A program made the position numbers and the translations under genes. A stretch of DNA of 35,129 nucleotides, from contig JAAYPK010000034.1 in NCBI GenBank assembly GCA_012519845.1, forward strand, positions 1 through 35,129. The letters are read 5' to 3'. This document shows, in pieces, positions 27,743-35,094 of this stretch (positions are counted from its first letter, which is position 1; each line of letters starts with the position of its first letter). The notes beneath the pieces were generated by a model that made no database searches, was not told the DNA's origin, and saw nothing but the letters and a program-made list of their open reading frames with translations. Source of the stretch: Clostridiales bacterium. GTDB taxonomy: Bacteria; Bacillota; Clostridia; Clostridiales; Clostridiaceae.

Positions 27743-28702
27743 ATGAAAAAGATAGCTATTTTAACAAGTGGAGGAGATGCTCCAGGAATGAATGCTGCTA
27801 TAAGAGCCGTTACGAGAACTGCTTTAAGCAATGGTCTTGAAGTAATGGGAGTAATGAGAGGATATAGCGGATTAATAAATGGAGAGTTAGTTAACCTAAA
27901 TAGAACTTCTGTATCAGATATAATCCAAAGAGGTGGAACAATTTTAAGAACTGCAAGATGTGTTGAATTTAAGCAAGAAGAAGTTAGAAAAAGAGCAGTT
28001 AAAATACTTAAAGCTTATGGAGTAGATGCTTTAGTAGTAATTGGAGGAGATGGATCATTTACTGGGGCAAAACTTTTATCAAAATTAGGCGTTAAGACAG
28101 TAGGATTACCTGGTACTATAGATAATGATTTAGCTTACACAGACTATACAATAGGTTTTGATACAGCTCAAAACACAGTATTAGATGCCATAAATAAAAT
28201 AAGAGATACATCAACTTCACATGATAGAGTTTCAATAGTAGAAGTAATGGGTAGAAGTTGTGGTGATATAGCAGTTTATGCTGGAATTGCCGGTGGAGCA
28301 GAAGCTATTTTGGTTCCAGAAAAAGGATTTGATAAAGATGAATTATGCAGAACAATACTTGAGGGTAAGGCAGCAGGAAAGATGCACAATTTAATATTAT
28401 TAGCCGAAGGTATTGGTGGTGCATTTGAATTAGCAAAAGAAGTAGAAGACGTAACAGGAATTGAAACAAGAGCAACTATTTTAGGACACATCCAAAGAGG
28501 TGGAAGTCCAAGTGCTTACGATAGAGTATTAGCTTCAAGAATGGGATCAAAAGCTGTTGAAGTTCTATTAGAAGGAAAAACTTCAAGAGTAATAGGAATA
28601 AGAAATAATCAAATAGTAGATGATGATATAGATGAAGCTTTATCAATGGAAAGAAAGTTTAATCAAGAATTATATGATATAGCTCAAGTATTATCAAAAT
28701 AA
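27743..28702 (+). CDS. pfkA: PfkA, ATP-dependent 6-phosphofructokinase
   Basis: This is the glycolytic enzyme that phosphorylates fructose 6-phosphate. At 319 residues it has the bacterial ATP-type length. The nucleotide-binding loop is [13 protein letters not shown] (10-22). GGDGS (101-105) carries the Gly typical of ATP use; pyrophosphate enzymes have Asp there. The catalytic TIDNDL (125-130, Asp127) and [14 protein letters not shown] are also present. The ATG follows AAGGAGG. pykA is 69 bases downstream without an obvious terminator between, so the two are likely an operon. Confidence 0.97.
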   Translation: MKKIAILTSGGDAPGMNAAIRAVTRTALSNGLEVMGVMRGYSGLINGELVNLNRTSVSDIIQRGGTILRTARCVEFKQEEVRKRAVKILKAYGVDALVVIGGDGSFTGAKLLSKLGVKTVGLPGTIDNDLAYTDYTIGFDTAQNTVLDAINKIRDTSTSHDRVSIVEVMGRSCGDIAVYAGIAGGAEAILVPEKGFDKDELCRTILEGKAAGKMHNLILLAEGIGGAFELAKEVEDVTGIETRATILGHIQRGGSPSAYDRVLASRMGSKAVEVLLEGKTSRVIGIRNNQIVDDDIDEALSMERKFNQELYDIAQVLSK

Positions 28703-28771
28703 AATGCAATAAATTTTAATTTATTATAAGTTATGGATGAAAATATAAAAAATAAAGGAGTGTTTTTTTAA

Positions 28772-30190
28772 ATGAGAAAAACTAAGATGATTTGTACAGT
28801 AGGTCCAGCCAGCGAAACAGAAGAAATAATAACTAAAATTATGGAAGCAGGAATGAATGCTTCAAGACATAATTTTTCACACGGAGATCATGAAGAACAT
28901 CGTGGAAGAATAGAATTAGTAAGAAAAGTTGCTAAGAAGTTAAATAAGCAAATAGCAATAGTATTAGATACTAAAGGGCCAGAAATAAGAACTGGTAAAT
29001 TTGAACCAAAGAAATTAGAACTTCAAAAAGGAACTGAATTTACAATATATGCTGGAGGAGATGTAGTAGGAGATACTACTAAGTGCTCAGTTACATACGA
29101 AGGACTTGCAAATGATGTTAAGCCAGGAAACACAATTTTAATAGATGATGGTTTAGTAGGTTTAACAGTTAAATCTGTAGAAGGAAATGCTATTAAATGT
29201 GAAGTTAACAATACAGGATTTGTTGGAACTCACAAAGGTGTTAATGTACCAGGGGTATCAATTAAGCTTCCAGCATTAACTGAAAAAGATGCAGCAGATT
29301 TAAAATTTGGATGTCAAATGGGAGTTTCTGCTATAGCAGCATCATTTATCAGAAAAGCTGACGACGTTTTAGCTATAAGAAAATTATTAAATGAAAATGG
29401 TGGAGAAAACATCTTAATAATTTCTAAAATAGAAAATCAAGAAGGTGTAGATAATATAGATTCTATAATAGAAGTATCTGATGGAATAATGGTTGCTAGA
29501 GGAGATCTAGGAGTTGAAATTCCAATAGAAAATGTACCAGGAGTACAAAAAATGATAATCAAGAAGTGTAATGAAGCTGGTAAGCCAGTAGTAACTGCTA
29601 CACAAATGCTTGATTCAATGATGAGAAACCCAAGACCAACTAGAGCTGAAGTTTCAGATGTAGCAAATGCTATATTTGATGGTACTGATGCAATAATGTT
29701 ATCAGGAGAAAGTGCTAATGGAGATTATCCAGTAGAAGCTGTTTCAACAATGGCTAAAATAGCTGAAACAACTGAAGCACAATTACAATATGAAGTAGCT
29801 GTATCAAGCGCTAAGAACCATATTCCAGCTATCGCAGGAGTAATTTCAAGAGCTGCTTGTAATGCTGCAAATGAATTAGATGCTGCAGCTATATTATCAT
29901 CAACTCAAAGTGGTGCAACTGCTAAGAGATTATCTCAATGTAGACCAGAATGTCCAATAGTTGCAATTACACCAAGTGATAAGGTTGCTAAGCAATTAGT
30001 ATTCTCTTGGGGAGTATATCCAATACTTGCAGAAAAATTAGAATCAACAGATGAAATGATGGAAAAATCAGTTTCAATTGCTGAAGCAAATGGATTTGTT
30101 AAGAAAGGTGATACAGTTGTTATTGCTGCAGGAGTTCCAGTTGATAAGATTGGTGCTACAAACTTAATGAAGGTAAGCGTAGTAGAATAA
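28772..30190 (+). CDS. pyk: PykA, pyruvate kinase
   Basis: This is the last step of glycolysis, transferring phosphate from phosphoenolpyruvate to ADP. Its 472 residues include DTKGPEIRTG, the MVARGDLGVEIP motif, the active-site stretch KPVVTATQMLDSMM with NPRPTRAEVSDVANA, and SGESANGDYP. It is the short form, ending after the regulatory C-domain without the extra PEP-utiliser-like domain found in Bacillus pyruvate kinase. AAAGGAG precedes the ATG. A strong terminator lies 19 bases after the stop. Dense use of a small codon set suggests high expression. Confidence 0.97.
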   Translation: MRKTKMICTVGPASETEEIITKIMEAGMNASRHNFSHGDHEEHRGRIELVRKVAKKLNKQIAIVLDTKGPEIRTGKFEPKKLELQKGTEFTIYAGGDVVGDTTKCSVTYEGLANDVKPGNTILIDDGLVGLTVKSVEGNAIKCEVNNTGFVGTHKGVNVPGVSIKLPALTEKDAADLKFGCQMGVSAIAASFIRKADDVLAIRKLLNENGGENILIISKIENQEGVDNIDSIIEVSDGIMVARGDLGVEIPIENVPGVQKMIIKKCNEAGKPVVTATQMLDSMMRNPRPTRAEVSDVANAIFDGTDAIMLSGESANGDYPVEAVSTMAKIAETTEAQLQYEVAVSSAKNHIPAIAGVISRAACNAANELDAAAILSSTQSGATAKRLSQCRPECPIVAITPSDKVAKQLVFSWGVYPILAEKLESTDEMMEKSVSIAEANGFVKKGDTVVIAAGVPVDKIGATNLMKVSVVE

Positions 30191-30208
30191 ATAATATTCA
30201 TGAATACG

Positions 30209-30245
30209 GAAGATATCTCAATTATGAGATATCTTCTTTTGTTTA
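30209..30245 (+). terminator. terminator of pfkA-pyk
   Basis: GAAGATATCTCA (30209-30220) and TGAGATATCTTC (30225-30236) form a perfect 12-bp stem with a four-base loop, followed by TTTTGTTT. Confidence 0.9.
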
Positions 30246-30308
30246 CAAAAAAATTACATTTAGGACAAATAATATTAATATATAATGTATATTATGTATA
30301 AATATAGT

Positions 30309-30424
30309 TATAATATAATTATGGAATTAAATGGCAACTTGATTCTGTAAACTTCCTTTAAGGAGAAATTTGCTGATATACAAATATCCTATAAAAGATA
30401 TTTGTATATCAGCTTTTTCTTTTA
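30309..30424 (+). ncRNA. candidate small RNA or leader transcript ending at a strong terminator
   Basis: The 305-base gap after pyk already has the pyk terminator (30209-30245), yet a second, stronger one lies at 30372-30413: a perfect 17-bp stem with an eight-base loop and a T-rich tail to 30423. Overlapping TATAAT boxes occur at 30309-30314 and 30314-30319, with another at 30281-30286, all without convincing -35 boxes. A transcript starting near 30325 would be about 100 nt and contains CTTCCTTTAAGGAG, with an anti-Shine-Dalgarno-like CU stretch. A nine-codon ORF (30321-30350) lacks a ribosome site. The alternative is a backup terminator or an attenuator for the next gene. Confidence 0.35.
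30372..30424 (+). terminator. 17-bp perfect-stem terminator
   Basis: The arms 30372-30388 and 30397-30413 are exact inverted copies (GCTGATATACAAATATC and its complement), with an eight-base loop and TTTTTCTTTT after. It is the best terminator in the window but follows no visible gene. Confidence 0.92.
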
Positions 30425-30431
30425 ACAAAAT

Positions 30432-30462
30432 TGTATAAAAGTACAATAAATGTTTCAAACTA
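30432..30462 (+). promoter_or_regulatory. candidate sigma-G (forespore) promoter of the DUF1540 gene
   Basis: TGTATA (30432-30437), 18 bases, then CAAACTA (30456-30462) resembles the sigma-G pattern TGNATA / CATNNTA. A TATAAT at 30461-30466 overlaps but has no suitable -35, so vegetative use looks weaker. Confidence 0.4.
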
Positions 30463-30495
30463 TAATATAAATATAATTTTGAAAGGATGATACTA

Positions 30496-30846
30496 ATGGC
30501 AAAATTAAGTTGTGGGGCCATTTCTTGTATTCATAACGAATTAGGAGTATGCTCAGCTAAAAATATAGTTGTAGAAGGAATAAGTTCAAGCACAAGTTCT
30601 GATACATATTGTGCTAGTTACATAGAAGCAAGTGATTCAGGTATGGAGAATTCCATAGGAGATTTTAATTATATGGGTGGAATAGTGAATGGTTTTTCTA
30701 ATCACATATCTGGAATGAATCCTGAAATTACATGTAAGGCTAGAAATTGTACATATAATTTAAATGGCAATTGTGAAGCAAAAGCAGTAAATATATATGG
30801 AGCAAATAGCGGGATTTTATCAACAATGTGTGAAACATTTAAATAA
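30496..30846 (+). CDS. DUF1540 cysteine-rich protein
   Basis: This 116-residue protein has two copies of a Cys motif: C-x4-C-x7-C with a fourth Cys about 17 residues on (residues 6-36) and a second set near the C-terminus (CKARNCTYNLNGNC, then MCETF). The spacing suits metal binding, probably zinc, but no enzymatic role is known for the domain. The middle is Gly, Ser and Asn-rich. ATG at 30496 is chosen because AAAGGA (30482-30487) is 8 bases upstream; the in-frame ATG at 30487 overlaps that site. It stands alone between a terminator and rlmD, with a possible forespore promoter. Confidence 0.85.
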   Translation: MAKLSCGAISCIHNELGVCSAKNIVVEGISSSTSSDTYCASYIEASDSGMENSIGDFNYMGGIVNGFSNHISGMNPEITCKARNCTYNLNGNCEAKAVNIYGANSGILSTMCETFK

Positions 30847-30860
30847 ATATGTGAATAGTG

Positions 30861-30869
30861 TGATATAAT
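30861..30869 (+). promoter_or_regulatory. extended -10 promoter of rlmD
   Basis: TGATATAAT (TG, one base, TATAAT) lies 33 bases before the rlmD start. No -35 box is evident. Confidence 0.5.
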
Positions 30870-30901
30870 TTAGTGGAACTTTTATGTAGAGGTGAACTAA
30901 A

Positions 30902-32275
30902 TTGTTTGAAAAAAATAAAGAATATAATGTTGAGATAATTTCAGAGGGCTATGAAGGAGAAGGAATTGCAAAATGTGATGGATTCCCAATTTTTATAACT
31001 GGAGCAATAAAAGGTGAAAATATAAAAACTAAAATAGTAAAAGTAAAGAACAAATATGCATATGGTAAAGTTGAAGAGATATTAAAGCCTTCAGTTAATA
31101 GAATAGAGCCAAAATGTAAATATTTTAAAAGATGTGGAGGCTGTACCTTACAACATATGACCTATGATAAACAATTAGATTTTAAATATAATAGAGTTAA
31201 AGACTGTATTAGTAGAATTGCTAATTTAGATGAAAATTTAGTGGAGTTTCCGTTAGGAGATAAAAATCATTCTTATAGGTATAGAAATAAAGTCCAATTA
31301 CCTATAGGAACGATTAATCATAAATTATCTATAGGGTTTTATGCTCCAAGAAGTCATAATATTGTTGATTTAGATAAGTGTATTATACAAGATGAAGTGG
31401 CGGATAAAGTTATAGAAATAACGAAAACTTGGATGCTTTGGAATAATGTTAAGCCTTTTACTGTAGATGGTGAATTCAATGATAAAGGCATAATAAGACA
31501 TGTGATGATAAGGAAGGGATTTAAAACTTCTGAAGTAATGGTAGTTCTTGTTGCTACTACAAAGGAAGTACCTTATTTAGATGAGTTTGTAGATAATATA
31601 AAGGAACAATTACCAGAAGTAAAAAGTATTATTTTAAATATAAATTCAAAGAAAACTAATGTAATTTTAGGAGAAGAATGCATTACTTTATATGGTAAGA
31701 ATGCAATTCAAGATTATATTGGTGAGTTTATATTTAATATATCACCGCTTTCGTTCTTTCAAGTAAATCCTATGCAAACAGAGGTGTTATATAATAAAGC
31801 ATTAGAGTATGCAGGTCTAACAGGTAATGAAATAGTATTTGATGCCTATTGTGGTACAGGAACAATTTCTTTATTTTTATCAAAAAAAGCAAAAAAAGTT
31901 TATGGAGTTGAAATAATAGAGCCCGCCATTATTAATGCTAGAGAAAATGCTAAAATTAACAATGTTGATAATGTAGAGTTCTTTGTGGGTAAATCAGAAG
32001 AGGTTATACCGGATTTAATTGGTAAGGGAATAAAAGCTGATGTAATAGTTGTAGATCCTCCTAGAAAAGGATGTGATATTAAACTATTGGAGGCTATATC
32101 TGCAAGTAAGCCTGATAAAATAGTTTATGTATCTTGTGATCCAGGTACCCTTGCCAGGGATTTAAAAATATTAAGTAGCAATGGATTTAAAGTAGAAAAA
32201 ATACAACCAGTGGATATGTTCCCGCAAACAAGCCACGTTGAGTGCGTAGTATTGATGTCAAGGGTAGAAAATTAA
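30902..32275 (+). CDS. rlmD: RlmD/RumA-type 23S rRNA (uracil-5)-methyltransferase
   Basis: This is a SAM-dependent methyltransferase of the TrmA/RumA family that makes 5-methyluridine in 23S rRNA. It has 457 residues: an N-terminal TRAM domain (about 1-60), an iron-sulfur cluster site ([10 protein letters not shown], residues about 73-82), the SAM-binding [24 protein letters not shown] and the catalytic Cys in [14 protein letters not shown]. It starts at TTG 30902 after GAGGTGA. The last codons (32222-32263) use CCG, AGC, CAC, TGC and AGG, unlike the rest of the gene. The rumA 3' end is a known integration target for conjugative elements in streptococci, and accessory DNA follows here. Confidence 0.93.
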   Translation: MFEKNKEYNVEIISEGYEGEGIAKCDGFPIFITGAIKGENIKTKIVKVKNKYAYGKVEEILKPSVNRIEPKCKYFKRCGGCTLQHMTYDKQLDFKYNRVKDCISRIANLDENLVEFPLGDKNHSYRYRNKVQLPIGTINHKLSIGFYAPRSHNIVDLDKCIIQDEVADKVIEITKTWMLWNNVKPFTVDGEFNDKGIIRHVMIRKGFKTSEVMVVLVATTKEVPYLDEFVDNIKEQLPEVKSIILNINSKKTNVILGEECITLYGKNAIQDYIGEFIFNISPLSFFQVNPMQTEVLYNKALEYAGLTGNEIVFDAYCGTGTISLFLSKKAKKVYGVEIIEPAIINARENAKINNVDNVEFFVGKSEEVIPDLIGKGIKADVIVVDPPRKGCDIKLLEAISASKPDKIVYVSCDPGTLARDLKILSSNGFKVEKIQPVDMFPQTSHVECVVLMSRVEN

Positions 32276-32297
32276 AATGTAGTTAAAGGCTTGATAT

Positions 32298-32375
32298 ATA
32301 AGGGTTTTCAAGCATTAGTAGAAATGTAGTGTTATATTGCATAAGAAACTAATCTTGGAAACCCTTATTTTTATT
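32298..32375 (+). terminator. terminator after rlmD
   Basis: AAGGGTTTTCAAG pairs with CTTGGAAACCCTT over 13 positions with one G-U pair, extended inward by ATTAGT/ACTAAT after a bulge, and followed by ATTTTTATTG. The loop is long (about 28 bases). Confidence 0.7.
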
Positions 32376-32541
32376 GTTTTAGGAAACAAGTCCGAAATTA
32401 AGGAAATTTTAGGGTCGGGTATGTAGGTTAGATGAATTAGTGGGGTTGGGTAGGCTAGATGGATATTGGATTGATAGGAACGCATTCTCAATTATCGGTA
32501 TCATAAATCTAAACAAAAAGCCTAATCGGGATTTTATTTAC
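32376..32541. other. non-coding junction segment between rlmD and the R-M island
   Basis: No gene is supported here. The segment is G-rich on the + strand (GGGTCGGGT, GTGGGGTTGGG), unlike the rest of the window, and holds an imperfect direct repeat: TAGGTTAGATGAATTAG (32424-32440) and TAGGCTAGATGGATATTGG (32451-32469). An open frame continues upstream from the methyltransferase to 32440 but lacks a ribosome site and family similarity. It may be remnant sequence from the insertion. Confidence 0.4.
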
Positions 32542-32570
32542 TTGAAAAAACAATGCTCTCATGTTATAAT
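32542..32570 (+). promoter_or_regulatory. strong promoter of the methyltransferase gene
   Basis: TTGAAA (32542-32547) and TATAAT (32565-32570) are 17 bases apart, with TG one base before the -10 (extended -10). The start site would be near 32577, leaving a leader of about 20 bases to the ATG at 32596. Confidence 0.85.
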
Positions 32571-32595
32571 TATATTAGTGAATGGAGGTATGAGC

Positions 32596-34092
32596 ATGCA
32601 TGGAGGAAATAGAAAAGGTGCAGGTAGAAAAAGTAGCATAGATAAAAAACAGCCTGTAACGATTTACTTAAATAGTAAAGATAAGAAATTTATTAAAGAG
32701 GCACCATTACCTGATTGTACGAGTTTTTCTCAGAAATGCAGAAAACTACTTGAAATGGGTATAGATAAATTAGAGTCAGAACTTGAACGGGGAGCAAATG
32801 AAATAACTTTTGTTGATTTATTTAGTGGGTTAGGTGGGATGCGAATAGGATTTGAGCAAGCACTAAGCGAATTTGGTTTAAAAGGTAAGTGTGTATTTTC
32901 AAGCGATATCAAACCTTCTGCAATTAAATCATATAAATTTAATTTTGGAGAAAACCCAGAATGTGATATAACAAAAGTTAATCCAACAAATTTGCCTAAT
33001 TTTGACTTCTTATTAGCTGGCTTTCCCTGTCAGGCTTTTTCTCAAGCGGGATTAGGGTTAGGGTTTCAAGATACTAGAGGAACACTTTTTTTTGATATTG
33101 CTAAGATCTTATTAGCAAAAAAACCTATTGGATTTGTATTAGAAAATGTAGAGGGTCTTGTACATCATGATAAAGGAAGGACATTTAAGATAATACGCAA
33201 GACATTAGAAGAATTGGGCTACTCTATCCAAGCGAAAGTGTTAAATGGTAAGGATTTTGGACTAGCACAGTCTAGAAATAGAATCTATATTATTGGACTT
33301 AGAGGTATGAAAGTAAAAGAGTTAGCAGGATTCAGTAAGAAAACATCTGTATTAAGAGATATTATAGATGAATCTACACCTCCTATACAAACAGAATTCA
33401 CCAAAAAACTACTATCACATTACAAAATAGATGAATTATATGGGAAAGCTATAAAAGACAAACGTGGCGGTAGCAACAATATCCATAGTTGGGATATTGG
33501 ATTAAAAGGCGAGGTAAGTAAAGAACAAAAAGAACTTCTAGAATTGTTGTTAAGACAAAGGAGAAATAAGAAATGGGCAGATATAATAGGTATAAAATGG
33601 ATGGATGGTATGCCTCTAACAGAAGATATGATATTTTCATTTTATCCACATCCTAAGTTACATGCGTTATTGGATGATTTAGTTGCGAAAGGATATCTTA
33701 CTTATGAACATCCGAAACAACTAATTAATAATAGGAGAGTAGCGGATACTTCATTAGAAAAAGGATATAACATCGTTACTGGAAAACTTTCATTTGAATT
33801 TACCAAAATTCTTTGCCCCGACAGTGTTACACCGACAATAGTTGCAACGGATGTTCATAAGCTTGCAGTACCTGTTAATGGTGGAATTCGTACTTTAACT
33901 ATTAATGAAGGTCTTAAATTGTTTGGTTTTCCAGATGATTATCGACTTGACTTTATGAAAGAAAGTGAAGCATTTGATTTACTTGGTAATACTGTTTGTG
34001 TTCCTGTTATAAAAGCTGTATCGATAAAACTATTAGAATCATATTTTGAATCTATTAATAATTTAGAGAAAAAAGAAGTGGGGTTCATGTAA
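32596..34092 (+). CDS. DNA C5-cytosine methyltransferase with N-terminal DNA-binding-like domain
   Basis: This is the modification enzyme of a type II R-M system, 498 residues. ATG at 32596 is chosen because GGAGG (32584-32588) is 7 bases upstream; 32590 is too close. C5 motifs are I (FVDLFSGLGG, 72-81), IV (PCQ, Cys145), VI (ENV, 183-185), VIII (QSRNR, 225-229), IX (about 411-419) and X (GNTV, 464-467). The long target region between VIII and IX includes KKWADIIGIKWMDGMPLT. Residues 1-65 precede the enzyme: GGNRKGAGRK, a strand PVTIYLN and two helix-like stretches, resembling a ribbon-helix-helix protein. Arg codons CGA, CGT, CGC and CGG are frequent, unlike the core genes. Target specificity is uncertain; the paired nuclease suggests GGNNCC. 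Confidence 0.92.
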   Translation: MHGGNRKGAGRKSSIDKKQPVTIYLNSKDKKFIKEAPLPDCTSFSQKCRKLLEMGIDKLESELERGANEITFVDLFSGLGGMRIGFEQALSEFGLKGKCVFSSDIKPSAIKSYKFNFGENPECDITKVNPTNLPNFDFLLAGFPCQAFSQAGLGLGFQDTRGTLFFDIAKILLAKKPIGFVLENVEGLVHHDKGRTFKIIRKTLEELGYSIQAKVLNGKDFGLAQSRNRIYIIGLRGMKVKELAGFSKKTSVLRDIIDESTPPIQTEFTKKLLSHYKIDELYGKAIKDKRGGSNNIHSWDIGLKGEVSKEQKELLELLLRQRRNKKWADIIGIKWMDGMPLTEDMIFSFYPHPKLHALLDDLVAKGYLTYEHPKQLINNRRVADTSLEKGYNIVTGKLSFEFTKILCPDSVTPTIVATDVHKLAVPVNGGIRTLTINEGLKLFGFPDDYRLDFMKESEAFDLLGNTVCVPVIKAVSIKLLESYFESINNLEKKEVGFM

Positions 34093-34109
34093 GAACCACC
34101 ACTTCTTTT
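34071..34109. terminator. bidirectional terminator shared by methyltransferase and endonuclease genes
   Basis: AAAAGAAGTGGGGTTC (34071-34086) pairs with 34093-34109 with a single bulged A (34098), loop ATGTAA. The methyltransferase stop is in the loop, and the endonuclease stop (34108-34110) overlaps the far arm. A on one flank and T on the other give a U run in both directions. Confidence 0.85.
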
Positions 34110-34764
34110 AATATGAAAGTACTTTTTCGAGCCATTCATCTGGTGAAAAAGGTATGGTAGTATTTGTAAAAATATCAAAAGTGTTTTTGACAGCATATAT
34201 AAATTCATTTTTGTTATTAAAACTGTTGTTTTCATTACGTGCGAAGTTAAAAGGACGCATCGCATAAGGTTGGCCACGTTTTACTTGTAAACCAATAGGA
34301 TATTTTCTTGAGGGGGAAGTGATTTCCCATATATGTTTTAAGTACACTTTTTTTACAGTAAATCCTTGCGAAAAGCCATCATCCATTGGCTCATAACCTA
34401 ATATGAAATAATGAGCATCTAATTTCCCAGGGCTTTTATATGTTGTATCTAGAAAACTTGAAAAGTTTGCTAGGTCAAACGCGGGTGAATTGTTATAATT
34501 CCAGGCTTTAACTTCAACATCATAACTAGTATCTTCAAAATTGGCTACAAAGTCTGGGAATGATTGAGTGTTATCTCCAGGTCTTATATCAACACCTAAA
34601 TGTTGAAACCAATCAGGCAACCATTCTTGTAAGCAATTGCCTATAACATCGTTTCCCGAATAAACATGAGTTTTATTAGCAAAATTAATTGTAATTGTTC
34701 CGTGTTGGCCCTCAAGCTTTTTTTTAGTTATTAGAAACAGTTCTTCTATATTTTTGATTTTCAT
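34108..34764 (-). CDS. type II restriction endonuclease, NgoBV/NlaIV-like
   Basis: This is the restriction partner of the convergent methyltransferase, 218 residues. A PD-(D/E)XK nuclease site is visible: PD at 70-71 and EVK at 84-86 (DVEVKAWNY). IGNCLQEWLPDW near residue 41, FDLANF, a FILGYEPMDDG strand and the basic RPFNFAR follow. This pattern resembles the NgoBV family, whose members cut GGNNCC, and that fits a C5 methyltransferase partner; the family call is from memory of the pattern. The start has AGGAGG (complement of 34770-34775) 5 bases upstream. It lies 15 bases behind the HTH gene, in one operon. Confidence 0.75.
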   Translation of the reverse strand: MKIKNIEELFLITKKKLEGQHGTITINFANKTHVYSGNDVIGNCLQEWLPDWFQHLGVDIRPGDNTQSFPDFVANFEDTSYDVEVKAWNYNNSPAFDLANFSSFLDTTYKSPGKLDAHYFILGYEPMDDGFSQGFTVKKVYLKHIWEITSPSRKYPIGLQVKRGQPYAMRPFNFARNENNSFNNKNEFIYAVKNTFDIFTNTTIPFSPDEWLEKVLSY

Positions 34765-34779
34765 AAATTCCTCCTAAAA

Positions 34780-34983
34780 TTATTCCTTTTCTATCTCCAT
34801 AATATCTTCAAGCTCACAATCAAGTGCCTTGCATATTTTAAGTAATACCTCTGTGGTGATATTATCACCTCTTCCAAGCTTGGCCATTGAAGCAGTACTA
34901 ATACCAGATATTTCTATTAAGTCTTTCTTTTTCATGTCTCTATCAATAAGAAGTTTCCAGAGCTTTTTATAACTTATTGACAT
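34780..34983 (-). CDS. XRE/YozG-type helix-turn-helix protein, candidate controller of the R-M system
   Basis: This small DNA-binding protein of 67 residues starts at the ATG complementary to 34981-34983, with GAGGTGA just upstream; the longer frame to 35016 begins before that site. Helix-turn-helix: LWKLLIDRDMKKKDLIEISGISTASMAKLGRGDNITTEVLLKICKAL, quoted in parts as helices around residues 8-16, 20-26 and 31-38, then a short C-terminal helix (CELEDIM). It precedes the endonuclease gene by 15 bases on the same strand. Short XRE-type proteins ahead of restriction genes are typical C (controller) proteins that delay nuclease expression. It could also be a general small regulator. Confidence 0.85.
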   Translation of the reverse strand: MSISYKKLWKLLIDRDMKKKDLIEISGISTASMAKLGRGDNITTEVLLKICKALDCELEDIMEIEKE

Positions 34984-35006
34984 ATTATCACCTCGCTTAA
35001 TGAATA

Positions 35007-35035
35007 ATTGTATCACAAAAAGAAAAACGACACAA
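35007..35035 (-). promoter_or_regulatory. promoter of the HTH-endonuclease operon
   Basis: On the - strand TTGTGT (35035-35030) and TACAAT (35012-35007) are 17 bases apart, with transcription expected to begin about 15-20 bases before the HTH start codon. Confidence 0.65.
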
Positions 35036-35049
35036 ATTTAATTTACAAG

Positions 35050-35094
35050 CACATAATATGTGTTTATTGTGATAAATATTTATTATGCTATAAT
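35050..35094. promoter_or_regulatory. inverted repeats and divergent promoter upstream of the HTH gene
   Basis: CACATAATATGTG (35050-35062) has 5-bp perfect arms and ATAAATATTTAT (35072-35083) is a 12-bp perfect palindrome. On the + strand TTGTGA (35067-35072) and TATAAT (35089-35094), 16 bases apart, point to a gene beyond the right edge. The repeats may be operators for the HTH protein controlling both directions. Confidence 0.4.

Noticed and set aside
30321..30350. Nine-codon leader peptide (attenuation) upstream of the DUF1540 gene
   Set aside because: There is no ribosome site and no run of regulatory codons, so translation is not supported.
30327..30521. 64-codon ORF on the - strand over the post-pyk gap
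   Set aside because: It crosses the 17-bp terminator stem and the start of the DUF1540 gene, and has no recognisable family pattern.
32440..32595. Upstream extension of the methyltransferase frame by 52 codons
   Set aside because: There is no ribosome site at 32440, the promoter (32542-32570) lies inside this stretch, and GGAGG points to ATG 32596.
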